59,964 bases of DNA from NCBI GenBank assembly GCA_020723405.1, contig DYIY01000018.1, positions 1 through 59,964 on the forward strand, in the 5' to 3' direction. Position 1 is the first letter of the stretch, and the number at the start of each line of letters is the position of its first letter. Shown here piece by piece: positions 43,813 to 53,057 of this stretch. The translations under genes were made by a program, and so were the position numbers. Under the pieces are notes generated by a model. That model was not told the origin of the DNA and made no database searches. It saw nothing but the letters and a program-made list of their open reading frames with translations. The DNA is from Thiobacillus denitrificans (GTDB taxonomy: Bacteria > Pseudomonadota > Gammaproteobacteria > Burkholderiales > Thiobacillaceae).

Positions 43813-44217
43813 ATGGGAGCCGAAACCTGCGCCGTTCCGGAAGGCATGCCTGCCGATGTGTCGCAATTGGGTATGGGGCCCGCCGCCGGGGATGCGACCG
43901 TCAGCCTATCGGAACGGGCCGCCAACCACATCCGCAACTTCCTGGAAAAGCGTGGCAAGGGCCTGGGCATCAAGCTGGGCGTGCGTACTTCCGGCTGCTC
44001 CGGCATGGCCTACAAGCTGGAATTCGCCGACGTGGAAGACCCGGAGGACGTGAAATTCGTCTGCCACGGGGTTACCGTCTACGTGGACCCCAAGAGCCTG
44101 TCCTACCTGGCCGGCACCGAACTGGACTTCGTCCGGGAAGGCCTCAACGAAGGCTTCAAGTTCCACAACCCCAACGTGAAGTCCCAGTGCGGCTGCGGCG
44201 AATCGTTCAATGTTTGA
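43813..44217 (+). CDS. iscA: A-type Fe-S carrier IscA
   Basis: 134 residues with the three cysteines of the family: C62 ([14 protein letters not shown]), C126 and C128 (QCGCGESF). Compared with the usual 107 residues it carries about 27 extra residues at the N-terminus ([11 protein letters not shown]...); an internal ATG at residue 12 or 21 may be the real start. One base after iscU. Confidence 0.94.
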   Translation: MGAETCAVPEGMPADVSQLGMGPAAGDATVSLSERAANHIRNFLEKRGKGLGIKLGVRTSGCSGMAYKLEFADVEDPEDVKFVCHGVTVYVDPKSLSYLAGTELDFVREGLNEGFKFHNPNVKSQCGCGESFNV

Positions 44218-44221
44218 GGGG

Positions 44222-44320
44222 GAGTCGGTAGCAGGTAGTCGGTAGCTGGTAGCTTGCATTTGCGCGCCAGAGGCGCGGAAGCTTGAACGCTACAGACTAC
44301 CGACTGCCTGCTACCGACTC
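44222..44320. repeat. GTAGTCGGTAG palindromic repeat, copy 2 (iscA-hscB gap)
   Basis: Arms GAGTCGGTAGCAGGTAGTCG and the near-exact inverse ending CTGCCTGCTACCGACTC, around the inner hairpin GCGCGCCAGAGGCGCG. It takes up almost the whole 108-base gap and leaves just five bases before hscB, so it overlaps the ribosome-binding region. Confidence 0.8.
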
Positions 44321-44325
44321 AAAAA

Positions 44326-44850
44326 ATGGATTTCAACAAGAACCACTTCGACCTCTTCGGCCTGCCCGCCACCTTCGCCCTGGACGGGGCCCGGTTGGAC
44401 CAGGCCTACCGGGATCTGCAAGCGGAAATCCATCCGGACAGGTTTGCCCATGCCGGGGAGGCTGAACAGCGTCTGGCCATGCAGTGGGCCACCCGGGCCA
44501 ACGAGGCCTATCAGACCCTGAAGAAGCCCTTCGAGCGGGCCGACTACCTGCTCCGCCTGCGCGGTATCGAGGCCATGGCCGCCGGCAACACCGCCATGCC
44601 CATGGACTTCCTCATGGCCCAGATGGAATGGCGGGAACGTCTGGCCGAGGCCGTGGCCGCCCAGGATATGACGGCCCTGGAAGGTCTGGAACGGGCCCTG
44701 CGCGCTGAGGCGGCATTGCATCAGTCCCGCCTGGCGGATGAGCTGGATGTCCAAAAGGATGATGCCGCCGCCGCCGCAACCCTGCGTAAACTCCGCTTCA
44801 CCGAGAAATTGCTGGCCGACGTGGCCGGCGCCTACGACGACCTGGCCTGA
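44326..44850 (+). CDS. hscB: Fe-S co-chaperone HscB
   Basis: 174 residues. J-domain with HPD at 36-38 and HFDLFGLPATFALD typical of HscB, C-terminal coiled-coil domain that binds IscU. Stimulates HscA ATPase. Start ATG 44326 follows a repeat; its Shine-Dalgarno is poor (ACTCAAAAA), so initiation may depend on RNA structure. hscA follows 24 bases on. Confidence 0.95.
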   Translation: MDFNKNHFDLFGLPATFALDGARLDQAYRDLQAEIHPDRFAHAGEAEQRLAMQWATRANEAYQTLKKPFERADYLLRLRGIEAMAAGNTAMPMDFLMAQMEWRERLAEAVAAQDMTALEGLERALRAEAALHQSRLADELDVQKDDAAAAATLRKLRFTEKLLADVAGAYDDLA

Positions 44851-44874
44851 TCCGCCGCCACCCAACGACCGCTC

Positions 44875-46743
<1,869 letters not shown>

Positions 46744-46744
46744 A

Positions 46745-47542
46745 GTGAGCTATTTCGAACCCGAATTCATCGCCAGCCTGCGCGAACGGCTGGACACCCA
46801 CCCCATCTACGGCGCCGTGCGCGACCTGGCCGACCTGCGGGTGTTCATGGCCCACCACGTACACTCCGTGTGGGACTTCATGTCTCTCATCAAGTACCTC
46901 CAGCATGCCGTGGCGCCGGCCCGCTGGCCCTGGACTCCGGGCCTGGACCCCACCATCCAGCGCTTCATCAACGAACTGGTGCTGGAAGAGGAGACCGACG
47001 AAGCCGGTCCCGGCGCCCCCGGCGAGTTCGCCAGCCACTTCCAGCTCTACCTGGGCGCCATGCGTGAGATCGGCGCCGACGCCGACAGGCCGGCCCGCTT
47101 CGTGGACATCGCCGGCCAGGAGGGCATCGCCGCCGCCCTGGCCAGCGGCCTGGCCCCGGAACCCGCCGCCCGCTTCAACCGGGTGACCTTCGCCTACATC
47201 GACGCCGGCCAGCCCCACACGGTGGCCGCCGCCCTGGCCCTGGGCCGGGAGCACATCATCCCGGCCATGTTCCGCGCTTTCCTGGCCCGCATGGCGGTCA
47301 CCGAGGAACAGGCCCCCACCTTCCACTACTACCTGCACCGGCACATCCACCTGGACGAGGACTTCCACGCGCCCCTGTCCCTGCGCCTGCTGGAAGGCCT
47401 CTGCGCCGGCGACCTGGTGAAGCTGGCCGAAGCCCGGGAGGCCGCCGTGAGCGCCGTGGAAGCCCGCATGGAATTCTGGGACGGGGTGCTGGCCGCCCTG
47501 CCCAGCCAGATCCGCGCCCGGGAAGCTGCATGCCCCAACTGA
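46745..47542 (+). CDS. DUF3050 protein inside the isc operon
   Basis: 265 residues from GTG 46745, one base after the hscA stop. Sequence features: DTHPIYGAVRDLADLRVFMA, HHVHSVWDFMSLIKYLQH, EEETDE, HYYLHRHIHLDEDFHAP. Conserved His/Glu residues suggest a heme-oxygenase-like helical metal-binding fold, as in DUF3050. Its place between hscA and fdx implies a role in or beside Fe-S assembly, but none is known to me. It overlaps fdx by 13 bases. Confidence 0.82.
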   Translation: MSYFEPEFIASLRERLDTHPIYGAVRDLADLRVFMAHHVHSVWDFMSLIKYLQHAVAPARWPWTPGLDPTIQRFINELVLEEETDEAGPGAPGEFASHFQLYLGAMREIGADADRPARFVDIAGQEGIAAALASGLAPEPAARFNRVTFAYIDAGQPHTVAAALALGREHIIPAMFRAFLARMAVTEEQAPTFHYYLHRHIHLDEDFHAPLSLRLLEGLCAGDLVKLAEAREAAVSAVEARMEFWDGVLAALPSQIRAREAACPN

Positions 47543-47868
47543 TCGTTCTGCCCCACGTGGAGCTGTGCCCCGAGGGCGCCGTCCTGGACGTGCCCAGCGG
47601 CACTTCCCTGTGCGACGCCCTGCTGGACAACCACATCGACATCGAACACGCCTGCGAGAAATCCTGCGCCTGCACCACCTGCCACGTGGTGGTCCGGGAA
47701 GGCTTCGACAGCCTGGGCGAGGCCGAGGAGATGGAGGAAGACCTGCTGGACAAGGCCTGGGGCCTGGAACCCACCTCCCGCCTGTCCTGCCAGGCCCAGA
47801 TGGGCGACCGGGACGTGGTCATCGAAATCCCGAAATACACCATCAACATGGTGAAAGAAGGACACTGA
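47530..47868 (+). CDS. fdx: Isc-type [2Fe-2S] ferredoxin
   Basis: 112 residues. Cluster ligands C42, C48, C51 and C87 (HACEKSCACTTCHVVV and RLSCQAQM), the same numbers as in E. coli Fdx. Donates electrons for cluster assembly on IscU. Adrenodoxin-type, ends in KYTINMVKEGH. Followed by the third repeat copy. Confidence 0.96.
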   Translation: MPQLIVLPHVELCPEGAVLDVPSGTSLCDALLDNHIDIEHACEKSCACTTCHVVVREGFDSLGEAEEMEEDLLDKAWGLEPTSRLSCQAQMGDRDVVIEIPKYTINMVKEGH

Positions 47869-47873
47869 TTGCC

Positions 47874-47970
47874 AGTCGGTAGTCGGTAGTCGGTAGTCGG
47901 TAGCTTTATGCATGCGCGCCGAAGGCGCGGAAACACAGGCTACCGACTACCGACTACCAGCTACCCGCTA
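47874..47970. repeat. GTAGTCGGTAG palindromic repeat, copy 3 (fdx-iscX gap)
   Basis: The left arm has four tandem AGTCGGT heptamers; the right arm has GCTACCGACTACCGACTACC, with the inner hairpin GCGCGCCGAAGGCGCG between. Spans nearly all of the 113-base gap. Confidence 0.8.
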
Positions 47971-47981
47971 GGAGAACCCCC

Positions 47982-48176
47982 ATGAAATGGATCGACACCC
48001 TCGACATCGCCATCGCCCTGGCGGAGCACCACCCCGACGTGGATCCCCGCTATGTGCGTTTTACTGACCTGCACCGCTGGGTGATGGAACTGCCCGGCTT
48101 TGCCGACGACGCCAACCGCTCCGGGGAGAAGATCCTGGAGGCCATCCAGCAGGCCTGGATCGAGGAAATGGATTGA
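47982..48176 (+). CDS. iscX: Fe-S assembly protein IscX
   Basis: 64 residues, MKWIDTLDIAIALAEHHPDVDP, RFTDLHRWVMELPGF and ILEAIQQAWIEEMD, fully typical IscX. Binds IscS and iron and tunes cluster assembly. GGAG ribosome site. Last isc gene; the next gene overlaps by four bases. Confidence 0.95.
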   Translation: MKWIDTLDIAIALAEHHPDVDPRYVRFTDLHRWVMELPGFADDANRSGEKILEAIQQAWIEEMD

Positions 48177-48715
48177 AGATCAGGATGGTCCTGGCGGCGT
48201 TGGGCCTGGCCCAGTCCGTCGCAGCCCAGGAGCCGGCCCATCTGGGCTTCAAGGGCTATGAACTGGGCAGCAGCGTGGCCGTGGCGGCTGCGGACCCGCG
48301 CTTCGAATGCAATGTGGCCACGGCGCCGGGCGCCGACCTGATCTGCGGACTGAAGGAGGGCAGAAAGGAAACCCTGGGGGGCGCCCCCCTGCGTTCCCTG
48401 TTCCTCTTCTACCATTGGGGTCGCCTGACCAGCATCAGCGCCCAGGCCGAGGAGAAACACTTTCCCCAACTGGAAGACGCCCTGCGCCACCGCTTCGGCG
48501 AAGGCCGGGTGCGCAGCGAGTGGGTGAAGAATCTCAAGGACAAACCCTTCGAGAACCGGGTCCGCACCTGGCAGGGGGAGGGCGAAAGCCTGGTCCTGCA
48601 ACGCTTCGGCGGACGTCTGGACCAGTCCTCCGTCCGCTTCGCCGCCGACGCCCGCATCACCGACATCGAGAAGCAGCGGGCCGCCGCCGCCAAGGATCCC
48701 CGGCTGGACCTTTAA
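48173..48715 (+). CDS. Exported protein of unknown function after iscX
   Basis: 180 residues if read from TTG 48173; ATG 48185 (MVLAALGLAQSVAAQ) is an equally good start. Signal peptide about 1-18 ends before QEPAHLGFKGYELG. The mature protein has two cysteines (C46, C58 in FECNVATAPGADLICGL), a possible disulfide. Similar short periplasmic proteins exist, but no named family. Overlaps the iscX stop, so possibly co-transcribed. Confidence 0.7.
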   Translation: MKIRMVLAALGLAQSVAAQEPAHLGFKGYELGSSVAVAAADPRFECNVATAPGADLICGLKEGRKETLGGAPLRSLFLFYHWGRLTSISAQAEEKHFPQLEDALRHRFGEGRVRSEWVKNLKDKPFENRVRTWQGEGESLVLQRFGGRLDQSSVRFAADARITDIEKQRAAAAKDPRLDL

Positions 48716-48864
48716 CCCCCCCCGCCCGGACCGACCCCCACCCTCTGAGGGAGCGGGTACCCGGCGTGCCGATCCGCGCCTCTCCGGCCCAATCCCGGTC
48801 CATCTCTCCCGTTTGGTAGGTTTACCCGATGTTGCGCCGCACAGCCGCGCCGTAGAATCCCCCC

Positions 48865-49815
48865 ATGTCTGCCGCTTTTCTCCTTCAGCTCCTGCTTCAG
48901 GTCTGGCTGCCCATCGCCTTGCTGGTGGCGGCCGGCGGGCTGTGGGTGCGCTTTCGGCCCCAGTTCCCGGCGGAAACCCTGCGCATCAACCTGAACCGGC
49001 TGGTGGTGGACGTGTTCGCTCCGCCCCTGTTGTTCGCCCTGTCGGCCCAGGCCGAGATCAGCCGGGAACTGCTCACGGTGCCCATGCTGACTATCGCCGG
49101 CATCGCCGTCAGCTTCGGGCTGCTCTATCCCCTGTTGTATCTTTCCCCCCTGGGCCGGGGCCTGTCCCGGGAAACCCGGGCGGCGGTGTTGCTGGCGGGC
49201 TGCTTCGGCAACGTGCTGTTCATGGGCTACCCCACCCTGACCTTCCTTTACGGCGACATCGGCGGCAGTTACGCCGCCTTTGCCGACGTGCTGGCCTCCA
49301 CCCCCCTGGTGTGGACCCTGGGGGTGTGGATCGCCACCCGCCTGGGCCACGAGGGGGGCCACGGCCACAGCCTGCTGCGCACCATGTTGACCCTGCCGCC
49401 CATCTGGGGCTTCGTGCTGGGTTTCGCCGTGAACCTGTCGGGCCTGCCCGTGGACCCCCTGGTGAAGGCGGCCAAGTTCATGGGCCAGGCCACCATCCCC
49501 ATCATGTTGTTCACCCTGGGCCTTTCCATCCCCTGGAAGGACCTGCGACCCACCCGGCCGGTGCTGGCCGCCGTGACGGTCAAGTTGCTGGTGGCCCCGG
49601 CCCTGGTCTATCTGCTGGCCCGCAGCCTGTTCGATCCCCTGCGCCCGCCCCAGGCCGCCGCCATCCTGGAAGTGGCCATGCCCACCATGCTCATGGCCGC
49701 CAGTTTCGCCGACCGCTTCCACCTGGACGTGCGGGCCGCCGCCCTGACGGCCAGTTGGACCAGCCTCAGCTTTCTGCTCACCCTGCCGGTATGGATTGCC
49801 GTGCTGGGTCCCTGA
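48865..49815 (+). CDS. AEC-family transporter
   Basis: 316 residues with about ten transmembrane segments in two halves. Auxin-efflux-carrier family pattern: NRLVVDVFAPPLLFALSAQ early, CFGNVLFMGYPTLTF and the second-half MPTMLMAASFADRF. Substrate, possibly a carboxylate, unknown. Monocistronic. Start at ATG 48865. Confidence 0.88.
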   Translation: MSAAFLLQLLLQVWLPIALLVAAGGLWVRFRPQFPAETLRINLNRLVVDVFAPPLLFALSAQAEISRELLTVPMLTIAGIAVSFGLLYPLLYLSPLGRGLSRETRAAVLLAGCFGNVLFMGYPTLTFLYGDIGGSYAAFADVLASTPLVWTLGVWIATRLGHEGGHGHSLLRTMLTLPPIWGFVLGFAVNLSGLPVDPLVKAAKFMGQATIPIMLFTLGLSIPWKDLRPTRPVLAAVTVKLLVAPALVYLLARSLFDPLRPPQAAAILEVAMPTMLMAASFADRFHLDVRAAALTASWTSLSFLLTLPVWIAVLGP

Positions 49816-49865
49816 GGTCCAAACGGATGATGCGGCAGCCGCCTGATTTCTAAGATAATTTACCC

Positions 49866-50759
49866 ATGACCAAGAAACAGTCCCAATGGCCCGCCTGGCT
49901 GGAAGCGCCGGAAGGCCGGCCCATTCCCATCCGCACCACCTGCGTGCTCGGCCGCGCCTCGGAATGCGACGTGGTGATCGCCGATCCCAAAATCTCCCGG
50001 CACCACAGCATGATCCAGCGCCAGCACGACGGGGAATACTGGCTGGTGGACATGGGCAGCAGCAACGGCACCTATCTGGAAGGCCGCAAGCTCAACCAGG
50101 CCGTGCGCCTGAAGGACGGCCACCGCATCCGCCTGGGCAACGTGGAATACCGCTTCCGCCTGGCCAAGGCCGCCAGGCCCGAGGGCAGCAACGGCGATGC
50201 CACCCTGGACAGCACCCTGGAAGGCACCATGTTCGACGTGCGGCCGGTGCACTGCTGGCTGCTGGTGGCCGACATCATCGGCTCCACCCACCTGGCCAGC
50301 TCATTGCCGGCCGGCGAACTGCCGGTGCTCACCGGCCGCTGGCTCAAGGCCTGCCGCAAGCACATCGAGGCGGGCGGCGGGCGCATCAACCAGTTCATGG
50401 GCGACGGCTACTTCGCCTACTGGCGGGACGCGGAGGGCAAGGAACAGGACATCGCCAAGTGCGTCCAGGCCCTGCGCGAGATGCAGGCCTGCACCCCGCC
50501 GGCCTTCCGCTTCGTGCTGCACCTGGCCCCGGTGGTGTTCGGCGGCGTGGCCATCGGCGAAGAGGAACGCATTTCCGGCAGCGAGGTGCACTTCGTCTTC
50601 CGCATGGAAAAGCTGGCCGGCCGCCTGTCCGCACCCTGCCTGTTCAGCACCCCCGCCGCCCAGCGCCTGGCCAGCCTGGTCCCCAGCCGGGACGTGGGCT
50701 CCCACAGCCTGCAAGGCTTCGAGACCGGCTTCAACTTCCATGCCCCCAACGGCGCCTGA
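49866..50759 (+). CDS. FHA domain fused to class III cyclase-like domain
   Basis: 297 residues. N-terminal FHA domain (about 22-95) with GR29-30, SRHH44-47 and SSNGT65-69, which binds phosphothreonine peptides. C-terminal cyclase-like domain (about 130-290): Asp136 in LVADIIGST and Asp180 in INQFMGDGYFAYW are the metal-binding positions. The usual dimer-interface Asn/Arg motif (NLASRLE) is replaced by E-V-H-F-V-F-R-M-E-K-L, so activity is uncertain. Cytoplasmic. The next gene overlaps by 20 bases. Confidence 0.88.
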   Translation: MTKKQSQWPAWLEAPEGRPIPIRTTCVLGRASECDVVIADPKISRHHSMIQRQHDGEYWLVDMGSSNGTYLEGRKLNQAVRLKDGHRIRLGNVEYRFRLAKAARPEGSNGDATLDSTLEGTMFDVRPVHCWLLVADIIGSTHLASSLPAGELPVLTGRWLKACRKHIEAGGGRINQFMGDGYFAYWRDAEGKEQDIAKCVQALREMQACTPPAFRFVLHLAPVVFGGVAIGEEERISGSEVHFVFRMEKLAGRLSAPCLFSTPAAQRLASLVPSRDVGSHSLQGFETGFNFHAPNGA

Positions 50760-51660
50760 GCCGACCCCCGCCACCGCGCTGCTTCCCCTGGGCTTCATCG
50801 GCCTGGGCACCATGGGCCAGCCCATGGCCCTGCATCTGCGCCGGGCCGGCCATCCCCTCACCGTCTATGCCCGGAACCTGGCCCGGGCGGAAATCCTGGT
50901 GCGGGCCGGCGCCCACGCCGCCGTCTCCCCCCGGGGCGTGGCCGAGGCTGCCGGCGTGGTATTTCTCAACCTGTCCGACGACGCCGCCGTGGAAGCCGTG
51001 CTGTTCGGCCCGGAAGGCCTGGCCGACGGCCTGCCTCCCGAGGCCGTGGTGGTGGACATGGGCACCACCTCCCCCGGGGCCACCCGGGCCTGCGCCGAAC
51101 GGCTGGCCCGCCAGGGCGTGAGTCTGGTGGACGCCCCCGTGTCCGGCGGCGAAGCCGGCGCCCGGGCCGCCACCCTGTCCATCATGGCCGGCGGCCCCCA
51201 GGCCGCCTTCGACCGGGTTCTGCCCCTCCTGCAACGGCTGGGCGCCAGCATCGTCCGGGTGGGCGAGAGCGGCGCCGGCCAGGTGGCCAAGGCCTGCAAC
51301 CAGATCGTCGTCTCCGCCACCCTCATGGGCGTGGCCGAAGCCATCGGCTTCGCCCGGGCCCAGGGCGTGGACCCGGCCCGGGTCCGGGAAGCCCTGCTGG
51401 GAGGTTTCGCCTACAGCCGCATCCTGGAAGTCCACGGCCAGCGCATGCTCATGGAAGAATTCGAACCCGGTTTCAAGGCCCGTCTGCACCAGAAGGATCT
51501 GGGCATCGTCGCCGCCGAAGCCGCCCGCCTGGGCCTGGCCCTGCCCGCCAGCGCCCTGGCCGGCCAGCTCGTCAACGCCCTGGTGGGCGGCGGCGACGGA
51601 GAACTGGACTCCTCCGCCCTCATCCGGGTCCTGGAACGCCTGAACGGACATCGCCCATGA
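50740..51660 (+). CDS. NAD(P)-dependent beta-hydroxyacid dehydrogenase
   Basis: 306 residues from ATG 50740, overlapping the previous gene by 20 bases. N-terminal Rossmann fold GFIGLGTMGQPMALHL, substrate motif VDAPVSGGEAGA, catalytic Lys in GAGQVAKACNQI, C-terminal helical domain. Family of 3-hydroxyisobutyrate, tartronate semialdehyde reductase (GarR/GlxR) type. With the next gene, a glycerate or hydroxypyruvate route is possible; substrate is not fixed. Confidence 0.9.
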   Translation: MPPTAPEPTPATALLPLGFIGLGTMGQPMALHLRRAGHPLTVYARNLARAEILVRAGAHAAVSPRGVAEAAGVVFLNLSDDAAVEAVLFGPEGLADGLPPEAVVVDMGTTSPGATRACAERLARQGVSLVDAPVSGGEAGARAATLSIMAGGPQAAFDRVLPLLQRLGASIVRVGESGAGQVAKACNQIVVSATLMGVAEAIGFARAQGVDPARVREALLGGFAYSRILEVHGQRMLMEEFEPGFKARLHQKDLGIVAAEAARLGLALPASALAGQLVNALVGGGDGELDSSALIRVLERLNGHRP

Positions 51661-52607
51661 AGGAATACATCGTCTTCCTGGATCGCGCCACCCTGGTGGC
51701 CGAACTGCCCATCCCCGACTTCGACCACGTCTGGGTGGAACACCCGGAAACCGCCCCGGAAGACACCGCCGACCACCTGCGCCGGGCCACCGTGGCCATC
51801 ACCAACAAGGTGCCCATCACCCGGGCCGTGCTGGAAAGCTGCCACAAGCTGCGCCTGGTCGCCGTGGCCGCCACCGGCGTCAACAACGTGGACCTGGAAG
51901 CCTGCCGGGAAATGGGCGTGGCCGTGTGCAACATCCGCGGCTACGCCGAGCACACCGTCCCGGAACACGTCTTCATGCTGCTCCTGGCCCTGCGCCGCAA
52001 CCTGCTGGCCTGGCGGCGCAGCCTCCAGGCCGGCGCCTGGCAGAAATCCAGCCGCTTCTGCCTGTTCGACCACGAAATGCACGACCTGCACGGCTCCACC
52101 CTGGGCCTCGTCGGCCACGGCAGCGTGGGCGCCGGCGTCGAGCGCCTGGCCCGGGCCTTCGGCATGGACGTGCTCATCGCCGAACACAAGGACGCCACGG
52201 CAATCCGCCCGGGCCGCACCCCCTTCGACGAAGTCCTGGCCCGGGCCGACCACCTGAGCCTCCACGTCCCCCTCGCCGACAGCACCCGCCATCTCATCGG
52301 TGCCCAGGAATTCGGCCTCATGAAGAAGAGCGCCGTGCTCATCAACACCGCCCGGGGCGGCGTGGTGGACGAAGCCGCCCTCGTCTCCGCCCTCAAGACC
52401 CAACGCATCGCCGGTGCCGGCTTCGACGTGCTGGCCGTGGAACCCCCCAGCCAGGGCAACCCCCTGCTGGACCTGGACCTGCCCAACTTCCTCCTCACCC
52501 CCCACGTGGCCTGGTCTGGGCGGGAGGCCATGCAGACCCTGGCGGATCAGTTGATGGACAACATCGCGGCCTTCGTGGGCGGCGAGTCCCGCAACCGGGT
52601 GGTGTAG
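51657..52607 (+). CDS. D-2-hydroxyacid dehydrogenase (glycerate dehydrogenase-like)
   Basis: 316 residues, four-base overlap with the preceding dehydrogenase gene. Nucleotide-binding GLVGHGSVGAGVERLA, Arg in NTARGGVVDE, Glu in DVLAVEPP and catalytic His in LLTPHVAWSGREA. Reads as a glycerate/hydroxypyruvate reductase of the D-isomer family. The gene pair (semialdehyde reductase plus hydroxypyruvate reductase) suggests glyoxylate/glycerate metabolism. Last GC-rich gene before the composition break. Confidence 0.91.
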   Translation: MKEYIVFLDRATLVAELPIPDFDHVWVEHPETAPEDTADHLRRATVAITNKVPITRAVLESCHKLRLVAVAATGVNNVDLEACREMGVAVCNIRGYAEHTVPEHVFMLLLALRRNLLAWRRSLQAGAWQKSSRFCLFDHEMHDLHGSTLGLVGHGSVGAGVERLARAFGMDVLIAEHKDATAIRPGRTPFDEVLARADHLSLHVPLADSTRHLIGAQEFGLMKKSAVLINTARGGVVDEAALVSALKTQRIAGAGFDVLAVEPPSQGNPLLDLDLPNFLLTPHVAWSGREAMQTLADQLMDNIAAFVGGESRNRVV

Positions 52608-53057
52608 GGAACTGACCAGCCGAATCGCATTTGGTAGTGGTGCAAACTGATCGTATCGAGATCAGGGGCCGCCCGCAAAACCTATCCATCCAGGAAAGGC
52701 GGGAAACCAGGGCGTTGCATTGAACGTGTTCAGTAACTTGATGGGCCTTGGATCATGGCTCATCAAATTGTCATGTTCATCACGATTCCTGGTGCCAGGA
52801 AAAAAGGTCTGCTGTTTCGTCTTAGTGCAATTCCTGGTATCCCATTTTCAGACTAAATCGATCAACCAACCATCACTTTCGATATATGGATATTTTGGGT
52901 TGACTTTGGGAGAATCCGTCAACACTGGTTGACCTTGGCCATTGTATTACATGCATCTGCATAGACTTGGTCAGTGTGGCGACCAGGGTACGGTGGAGTT
53001 GGTATTTACATTCGCTTCAGGTAGTTTGGCATTCAATACTTTAACCAGCAGGGAATC
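52608..53057. other. AT-richer intergenic stretch before the toxin gene
   Basis: 450 bases with much lower GC than the genes to the left. The only open frame, 52720-52932 (70 codons, Cys/Phe-rich), has no good ribosome site or recognisable domain and is probably not a gene. A weak TTGGTA-17-TAGTTT promoter match precedes the toxin gene at about 53009. I see no integrase, tRNA or direct repeats marking the boundary. Confidence 0.6.

Noticed and set aside
47874-47970. CRISPR array
   Set aside because: Tandem AGTCGGT heptamers are too short, have no spacers, and form a palindrome with the right arm.
52720-52932. 70-codon open frame before the toxin
   Set aside because: No clear ribosome site or family; AT-rich non-coding sequence often opens such frames.
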